Both the position numbers and the translations under genes were made by a program. Shown piece after piece: positions 21,347-27,466 of a stretch of 27,466 nucleotides of DNA; within the stretch, counting starts at the first letter, position 1; each line of letters begins with the position of its first letter. The DNA comes from Spirogloea muscicola. Taxonomy: Eukaryota > Streptophyta > Zygnematophyceae > Spirogloeales > Spirogloeaceae. The notes under the pieces are model-generated. The model saw only the letters and a list, made by a program, of their open reading frames with translations. It made no database searches and was not told the DNA's origin. The stretch is taken from contig WELB01000017.1 in the NCBI GenBank assembly GCA_009602725.1, positions 346,429 through 373,894 on the forward strand, given 5' to 3'.

Positions 21347-22437
21347 AGCTAGTCCTCTTGGGCCAAAGACCGTTGTGCAGTGGCAAGTGACTGGCCAAAG
21401 CGCCAAGGTACAGACATGAATTGCAGCGCCGATATGCGCCCTGCTGCTGCTGCTAGCACATCTGTCGTTAATTTGTGACGTTTGTCTGTAATATGACGCC
21501 GATGAGCACATGCCAGAGCACATAATGCTGGCCAATGGACGCGGCAATCATGCAAAGTGCATCCAATGATAGAAGCAGAGTGGAGTGAGCATATACTTAA
21601 GCAGGATGCCGTGTGAACCTTATCAAGCGGGCCATTAATCTGTAGAAGTCAGAGAAGCAAGCAAACATTGCTCTGAGGGGAGCTGTGGATAAGCTGTTCC
21701 TCTTGATATCATCGAATATTTCGCCTCAAGCTGAGGTCCCAGATGAGCTCAGATGATTAGGCAAATGTAGCGAAAGTCGTGATATGGAAATCTTGGTCAG
21801 AGCAGCATAAGGTACTATGTAGTAGCCCATATTGATGCTGGAGTTGAAAGACATGACAACAGCTACATCAGATCAACCACACATTTCCATGTACTTGCAG
21901 AATGACATTCACTGCAGTTCAGCAACATCAGCTGGTGAGATATATGTCGCACTTGCAGGTGGATCTCGATGAGATAAGGGGTCAAGCGAGAATTCTTCCA
22001 GATCCATGCTACAGTGATATACTGGTTGAAAGGAAGGCAGCCATCAATATCTGACGCAAAATATCGCAAGAGTCAGCTCATGGGATCACCAACCGAGATA
22101 GAAAAGCTAGACAGAAAGACTTCAACGCAAGTGAATTTAGAAAGGTCGCTCACTACTTTAACTGCAGTTTACGACCTGAGCTCACTGCAGCCAGACCCAC
22201 AAGCAAACGCTCATCAAAACGTCTACAAAAATAGTTGCAGCCAAGCCCACAGGAATTCATGAGCATATGCATACCCAAGTAGCCAATAGGATGAAGGGAG
22301 GGAGTAGATACGAGGTTTCAAGAATCATCATATTCAATCTGGAGGAAGGCATCGTGGTGAAGCTCCCGCATGCTCAGCGAGGCCCACCGCAACTGGAAAC
22401 AAACCCTGCAGCACGCATGTGCGACTTGCTGGTACTC

Positions 22438-22551
22438 GTTGTTCAGGATATATTGGCAGCCACTTCAAGGATACGCAGGCGGCAAAGTAGCTCCGTTGTT
22501 CAGGATGTATGAGCAGCCACTTCAAGCATACGAAGGCGGCAAGTAGCAGCA
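22438..22551 (+). repeat. Two-copy 57-base tandem repeat
   Basis: Units 22438-22494 and 22495-22551 both start GTTGTTCAGGAT and share GCAGCCACTTCAAG and GGCGGCAA. They differ at about a fifth of positions. The unit is a multiple of three, and on the minus strand it stays open, giving two related 19-residue segments (LKWLLIHPEQR and LKWLPIYPEQR). Confidence 0.85.
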
Positions 22552-23525
22552 AATTGATGCGCCACAGAAGGTGCAGCCACCCTTATACCATAACTTCTGA
22601 CAGGAGGCACACTGGACATTGGCTAGCCAAAAGTAAAAGGTGGAGCTCCACAGTAAGCGTGGCAGAGAGGTTGATGGAGGCTAACAGCAGCCATTTACCT
22701 CTAGGGCCTGCACTTGGCTGATAGCTGTTAGTCGAACGCCGTACAGACTTCAGTGTGTGCCTCTTCCTCCAGCTTGCACACACAGATTCTTCGGCCAATC
22801 AGCACATCGAGGCCAATCATGGACATACGCTGGACCAACCACTGCTGGCTCAAAGGACTCAGCCACTTATTCTCATTTGAGACCCATCACGCAGAGCCTC
22901 TGCCTTCTTCCGTGCTTCTCAAGCCTCACTCAGCATAGCCATTCGTTGACCGGCACACGGACACCTTCCTCTCTGTGACACATGACCTGCTCAGCTTGGC
23001 ATGAGCACACACGCCTCAGGGCCTCTACAGCGGTCGCTTGGTCATCTGCACCTGCTTGGCAAGGCTGCTAGCCCTTCCTGAGCAACGGGGAAATCAGCAG
23101 GTCGCACTTGCGTAGAAGCTTGGTTGTCAGCACGAGTTGCCTGGTTGGGCTGATCAGGGGTGGAGCTAGGCCCGCTTCACCACAATGTTCATCTTGGGCT
23201 CGAGGTCCACGAAGAACGTGACTGTCCACGACCACCTCAAGGCTGCCAGGACACGCCTTGAAGAATTACCTGCATGACAAGCATCACTTTGCAGGCCTTG
23301 ACCGAATATCTGCAATGACAGGCACGGAACTCGGCCAACCGGTAGTGAGAAAATCCTTCTTGCCCACTAACAAGAATCTCAAAGCAGAGCAGAATGTGGG
23401 TACTCATCACCACGGGCCATTGGCGCCTTGCATGTGCAGTGTAAGGGCTCTCTCTGCACGGCAGTGTTTGCAATTGCATGCACAAGGATAGAAATTAACC
23501 TAGGCTGAGGTGTAGGGTAATGCAA

Positions 23526-23553
23526 AAGACATAAGACCTAAGACATAAGACAT
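23526..23553 (+). repeat. Four 7-base tandem units (AAGACAT)
   Basis: Four consecutive units read AAGACAT, AAGACCT, AAGACAT, AAGACAT. It is a simple microsatellite-like array with one substitution. Confidence 0.9.
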
Positions 23554-24427
23554 GCATGAGACATATTCTCCCCTTCCCAGACAGGATGTGTAGTCGATCA
23601 ACTCAGCTCTCCACGCATGTCAAGGGAGGTGAGGTTCTGATCTTACAGTTGCCCAGCGTCGTTCTGAAAACATGTTTGAGTCACTCCTTTATGATTAGTG
23701 AGTCCAGATGAGTCTTCAATATTGATGCAGCTGTGCCGCATCGTACGTTGCCATCACTCAAATGGCATCTCATACACCAGCCTAGCCTGCACAGTATGCC
23801 CATGGAGCAACGGTAAAGGGATGGGGTTGGACACCGTTGTCAAGCCAGTAGGTGCAACATGCAGCACCAGTGGAAGTTGCTGCAACTGTGTTGAACATAG
23901 TAGGCGCTGAAGGCAGTGTGGGCAAGACAAGCAAGGCTAAGCAAGCGCGTCGACTGCCCCTGACAAGTAAGATGCTATGAGGAAGAGAGAAACGGCAGGG
24001 AAGGAGAGGGGCTGCTGCATGGGTCGTTCCAACCCAGTGATGAATCTGTATCACAAGGAAGATGTCTAGTCAATCTGGGTATACAGATCAAACGCATGGC
24101 GGGACTCAGCATCCGCTGAAAGCTCGCCAAAGGGATCAGGAGGGAGTCAGCTCAAAGACCAGCCAATGATTGCGTTAGGTACACCTGCACAGGCTGTGCG
24201 CTCAGTACGCGCTCTTAGCAGGGCATGGGCTGTTATCGTGGCTTTGAGGTGCTGTTGATGACAAGTGCCACACGACACGCCTCATGGTGACATTGGGAGG
24301 GTCTGCCGGTGCACCACTGCACCACAGTCCGTGCCAAAGGAGGGGTAAGGCGATGGTGGGGAATCGCAACAGGGGTTGTTTGTCCGCTGTAATATGCTGG
24401 GTCATATCGGCTTGACTTCCATGAGGA

Positions 24428-24443
24428 CTTGCTTGCTTGCTTG
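24428..24443 (+). repeat. (CTTG)4 simple repeat
   Basis: Four exact CTTG units are followed directly by CTGCAGCAGCTTGCTGCAGG, which itself is partly palindromic around CTGCAG sites. Confidence 0.85.
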
Positions 24444-25474
24444 CTGCAGCAGCTTGCTGCAGGTTTTAGCCATGCCTCCTCCTGAAGAAGGGCAGGAGGG
24501 GCGCAAGCGGTTGCACGGCTCCTCCAGATGACCCCGTGCTTCACCATTCGAAGGCAACATCTACACAATTGTGAGTACCAGCACCATACTGGCAGCTCCA
24601 TGCGGAGGGCTTGTGTAATGCCTTGGACAAGCGCGTCGTGTCCACGAGACGTGCCTACCCAAGTCGTTTGGGTCACCGATGGCCCTGGTCTGCATTCGGC
24701 CAGACTATGTAAGCGTCGTCAGTGGGCCATGAATGGTCGCATGGGGTTTTGATGGAGCACATGCAAACTGCTCGGCAGGAGGTCAGCGCAACACAGGAGT
24801 GGGCCGAGAGGTCCCTGCAGGTCATGCGTCACCAGCTGATCAGTCGGGCGCTCTCAGCATGTCCCCAACGTAGCTACGACCGCCCTGGTCGGCCATACTC
24901 ACGGCGGAAGAAGTGGAGAGAGGAGGATAATATGCGCATTCTGACCACTGGCCCAATGCTCGAGAAGCCTGGACATCCTGCGGACGTCAGATGCCAGCTG
25001 CTGGCTTTAAGGATGCTGCCTTCACAGCCGAGCGCCGCGTAGTCGCCCACGGAAAGTACACCCTGTCACCCGCCACAGCGGACATGCCTCGCGCCGAACC
25101 GGTGGCCGGAAGTTGGCCGGCCACAGCAGCCGGGGCTTTGGCTCCAAGGCGGTGATTTGCTTGCCAGCGCTCCTGCAGGACGGTGGAACATCCTCTGCCC
25201 GTCGGCTGGAAGGTGCTACTCGACTGCCAAGGGCGACAGCGAAGCGCACCTTACTGTGCCGGGAGGCCAAACAGCTTGAGTTGTGCTGCATCCGCTGGCC
25301 GCCAGCGCCGGAGGAGGGCTTCGAGTGCACGGGAAGGTGGAGGAGAAGCTCTTCCGAAGGGGGGCCGGTGAAGAAAGGCTGGCCCGGCGAGATGGGATGA
25401 GGAGCGGCTCACCGCAGGCAGCCGGGGGCGCGAAGCTGGGGGGCTGCCAGGGGTGGAGAACGGAGTGTGTGTTG

Positions 25475-25602
25475 AGTGATGGAGGCCTGAGTGGCCAAAG
25501 AACAAAAGCAAGCACATCGACAGATGTACAATCACCTGCTGCCAAGCTGGCCCGTTCAGTGACCACGAGTCACCACGTAGAGGTCGCCACCGATGCTCGA
25601 AC
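25475..25602 (+). repeat. Dispersed repeat R1, copy b
   Basis: It is the counterpart of 4280-4410; see that entry for shared blocks. Both copies lie on the same strand. Here too a strongly GC-rich region begins about 100-250 bases downstream. Confidence 0.7.
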
Positions 25603-25739
25603 ACCGGAGGACAACCCCTTGTCCCACCAGCTCTGGCTCGACCAGCTCTCTGTCGCGTTACCCACGTTAGCATAGTGCTTTGACCTTTCGAAGCCCCGAG
25701 TGTTGCACGAGCTTCCGCTTGAACACTCGGCCACCCTGC

Positions 25740-26260
25740 CATCTCATGCGCCATCTCGCTCGGTCTGGTGCGGAGCATGGGCGTGGCGGAGGGGGCAAGG
25801 CGGAGGAGGGGGCACCAGCGGGGCCGTCTGGAGCGTACGCCGGCCGGCTTCGGGGCCGCGGGGTCGGCCGCTTTGGGGGGGGGGGGGGCGGCGGANGGGG
25901 GGGGGGGGGCGGCGACCGGCCATGGCTAAATGGGGAGGCTTTCGGCTTTCGGGCGCCGCCCTGCAACGGGCGGGGGGCCCCGGGGCCCCACTAAGCTAGT
26001 AAGGAGATGCCCCATGGGGCCCACGGAGGGCTGGCCCGGCGGTCAAGTGGGGCCCCCCGCGGGGGCGCCGCGCCGCCGTCAGATCGTGCCCCGCGGACGC
26101 GGATGCCTCGGAGCACGGGCGGGCGGCGGTTCGGTCAAGTCAAACCGCCGTGGCGCGGCACGGCGCGGGGGCGGGCCCTTGTCGCGGCCCCATCATGCGC
26201 CCCGCCATAGGCAGTGCCTTCCTGCCCCCCCCCCCCCCCCCCCCCCTTGTACTCACTCGG
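25740..26260. other. GC-rich block with long poly-G and poly-C runs
   Basis: It contains G14 at 25875-25888 and G13 at 25897-25909 separated by a short GC segment with one undetermined base at 25896, and C22 at 26225-26246. Composition resembles the 5' regions of the three genes, so a promoter or first exon of an unrecognised gene is possible. However, no coding sequence or splice-linked exons could be recognised. The runs may also be assembly-prone. Confidence 0.55.
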
Positions 26261-26335
26261 CTCCCATTCGCTTGACATCCTCTTGCGTAGCTCTTGTGCG
26301 CGTTTGGCGCCCTCTCGGCCCCTCTGGGCTCCCGT

Positions 26336-26470
26336 TCATTCTTTCTCATCTCACAGCCACCGCCCTCTACTGGTACTTTGTTCATTCCTGTTTCGGGCTG
26401 GCTGTTCCAGCCCATATCCTCAATGGGCGAGCCCTTTTTTCTACTGGAAGCGTCCTGCGTTCTAGGCTGG
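26336..26470 (+). repeat. Dispersed repeat R2, copy with hairpin module
   Basis: The hairpin GGGCTGGCTGTTCCAGCCC (26395-26413) keeps the 7-base stem of the copy at 20303-20322 with a different loop. CATATCCTCAATGGGCGAGC and CTACTGGAAGCG follow. Upstream, TCACAGCCACCG and CTCTACTGG match 20552-20612. Confidence 0.85.
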
Positions 26471-26989
26471 CTTCCCTCTCTAAAGCTGGCTTAGTCGTTA
26501 GTGCCGTATTAGGACACCAACAGCCACTTTAACTCACAGCCCCCCGCCCCTTTCGAAATGGAAGTTGGCTCACCTTGTTTTCCGGGGCGGGGGGCCAGGC
26601 ACTCCCTGCCTTGTCTGCCTGCCGTTCACTCCCCGGTGGGCAGCATCCATCCCCGTCGCTCGACTGGGCCCCTGCCCACTGCGCGTGGCAGGCTGTCCGC
26701 GGCCCCGCGCTGCCCGCCAGCGTCGCCGGTGCCCCGTCGGTGGCCGGGGCGGCCTCACTCCTCTCACTTGCGGGCAGGCCACGCCTCGGCTCTGGGCTCC
26801 GACAGGGCGGCGCTTCTCCGCATCTCCAGTTGCCCCGATCTGCACTTGCGCGCTGTAGGTCCACTTTCATCGAGAAACAGCTGCTTCTTTCATCGAGCGT
26901 TCCGGTCGCAGATTTCACGGAGAGGGATTTCGCGAATCCTTGCGCTTTTCCGGCCCCTTCGAATGTATTCCTTCTTCTAGGCTTTTACC
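26471..26989. other. GC-rich stretch, no gene supported
   Basis: Overlapping frames of 90-190 codons run on both strands. They are rich in Pro, Ser, Arg and Ala, with no domain seen, and are best explained by base composition. Confidence 0.5.
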
Positions 26990-27152
26990 CTTCTTCACTT
27001 CTCTCACCTTGTCCATTCCTTGGGCTCGCCTGTCAATTCTTTTCGGAGCTGGCTTTTCACAGCCCTTGCCCCCACTGGGAGAGCCACTTCTCAGAGACAC
27101 TGCTGTCTTATTGGAAGCGCTGTTCTTTCTCACAGCCACTGCCACACATTGG
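26990..27152 (+). repeat. Dispersed repeat R2, diverged copy
   Basis: It contains CACCTTGTCCATTCCTTGGG (as in 1885-1990), then GAGCTGGCTTTTCACAGCCC, TGGGAGAGCC and TTGGAAGCGCTGTTCTTTC with TCACAGCCACTG. It therefore joins blocks otherwise found in separate copies, which shows they belong to one family. Confidence 0.8.
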
Positions 27153-27224
27153 ATGAGATGTTTGTTTCTCAAAGCTGCATCTCCCATCTCTCCCAGGAGA
27201 GAAGGCGCGCGGTGCGCATGAAAT

Positions 27225-27320
27225 TAATGCGAGGCCAATTCAAGCCAATACATTGTTCAGACAAGAAGTGGCACTCCCAATGTGGGCAAGGGCTGCGAAA
27301 AACCAGCCCAAAAAGATGGC
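27225..27320 (-). repeat. Dispersed repeat R2, inverted copy
   Basis: The reverse complement of 27264-27312 reads GGGCTGGTTTTTCGCAGCCC, then CTTGCCC, TGGGAGTGCCACTTCTT. It aligns with 27045-27093, about 85 percent identical by eye. The two copies face each other with about 170 bases between. Confidence 0.8.
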
Positions 27321-27466
27321 CCAGGAGGCCGCGGCGCGGGCTGCCTGCGGCGGGCAGCGGGAGAAGGGGGGGGGGGCGGTGCATTGAGTTGCCGCCGCCG
27401 CTCGGGCGGGGCCCCCGGGCAGCGCCTGCCCCGAGCGGTGCCAAGCGCGGCCCCGTGGCGGTCGCC
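27321..27466. other. GC-rich window end with G11 run
   Basis: Composition jumps to very GC-rich from about 27330, with G11 at 27366-27376 and a CCGCCGCCG tract. It resembles the 5' regions of the genes in this window and may be the start of a gene beyond the edge, on either strand. Nothing more can be said. Confidence 0.35.

Larger units (their letters stand above)
21347..25470. other. Gene-free stretch with small tandem repeats
   Basis: I saw no frame longer than about 150 codons and none with a recognisable domain. The plus-strand frame 24722-25042 (106 codons, with a basic Arg-rich centre) is the most protein-like, but nothing supports it. Splice-joined coding exons like those of the three genes could not be assembled here. 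Tandem repeats inside it are listed separately. Confidence 0.55.

Noticed and set aside
22438..22551. CRISPR-like array
   Set aside because: There are only two adjacent diverged units without spacers, in a eukaryotic context.
1..27466. tRNA or rRNA genes
   Set aside because: A search by eye for the T-loop pattern GGTTCRA and for rRNA landmarks on both strands found no convincing site; a covariance-model scan could still reveal one.

Overview
The window looks like nuclear DNA of a photosynthetic eukaryote in the plant lineage, most likely a green alga. The three recognisable genes are all plant-type, encode conserved housekeeping proteins and lie head-to-tail on the + strand. They are cut by about 41 short spliceosomal introns (roughly 50-380 bases). 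A plant-type telomeric motif (CCCTAAA) and a decayed fragment of mitochondrial atp1 support this. The GC-rich exons and (CCG)n-rich 5' regions would suit a trebouxiophyte-like alga, but the exact lineage is inference.

Layout. (1) About 16-3631: bifunctional dihydrofolate reductase-thymidylate synthase (DHFR-TS), ten exons, complete, with one GC-AG intron. (2) 3632-5095: intergenic DNA with a dispersed repeat copy, a CCGG-dense palindromic patch and a GC-rich upstream region. (3) 5096-12188: coatomer subunit beta' (beta'-COP), 23 exons, about 940 residues. (4) 12189-13968: spacer ending in an interstitial telomere-like tract and a CCG-rich leader. (5) 13969-18522: plant-type epsin (ENTH protein), about 11 exons, about 734 residues. 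(6) 18523-27466: about 9 kb with no gene I can support. It holds several copies of a GGGCTGGC/CAGCCC-type dispersed repeat, an atp1 pseudogene, small tandem repeats and GC-rich blocks with long poly-G or poly-C runs.

I assembled the gene models by hand from splice signals and protein similarity. The reading frame closes without a frameshift in all three, which is strong internal support. The genes have no obvious joint function beyond two of them (beta'-COP and epsin) both acting in vesicle traffic; DHFR-TS serves folate and dTMP synthesis. I see no operon-like organisation, CRISPR array, tRNA, rRNA or intact mobile-element gene. I did not find a convincing new biological system. The most unusual items are the dispersed repeat family with a conserved internal hairpin (one copy forms most of a DHFR-TS intron), a near-perfect 34-base palindrome inside an epsin intron, the telomere-like tract upstream of epsin, the GC-AG intron and the nuclear atp1 fragment.
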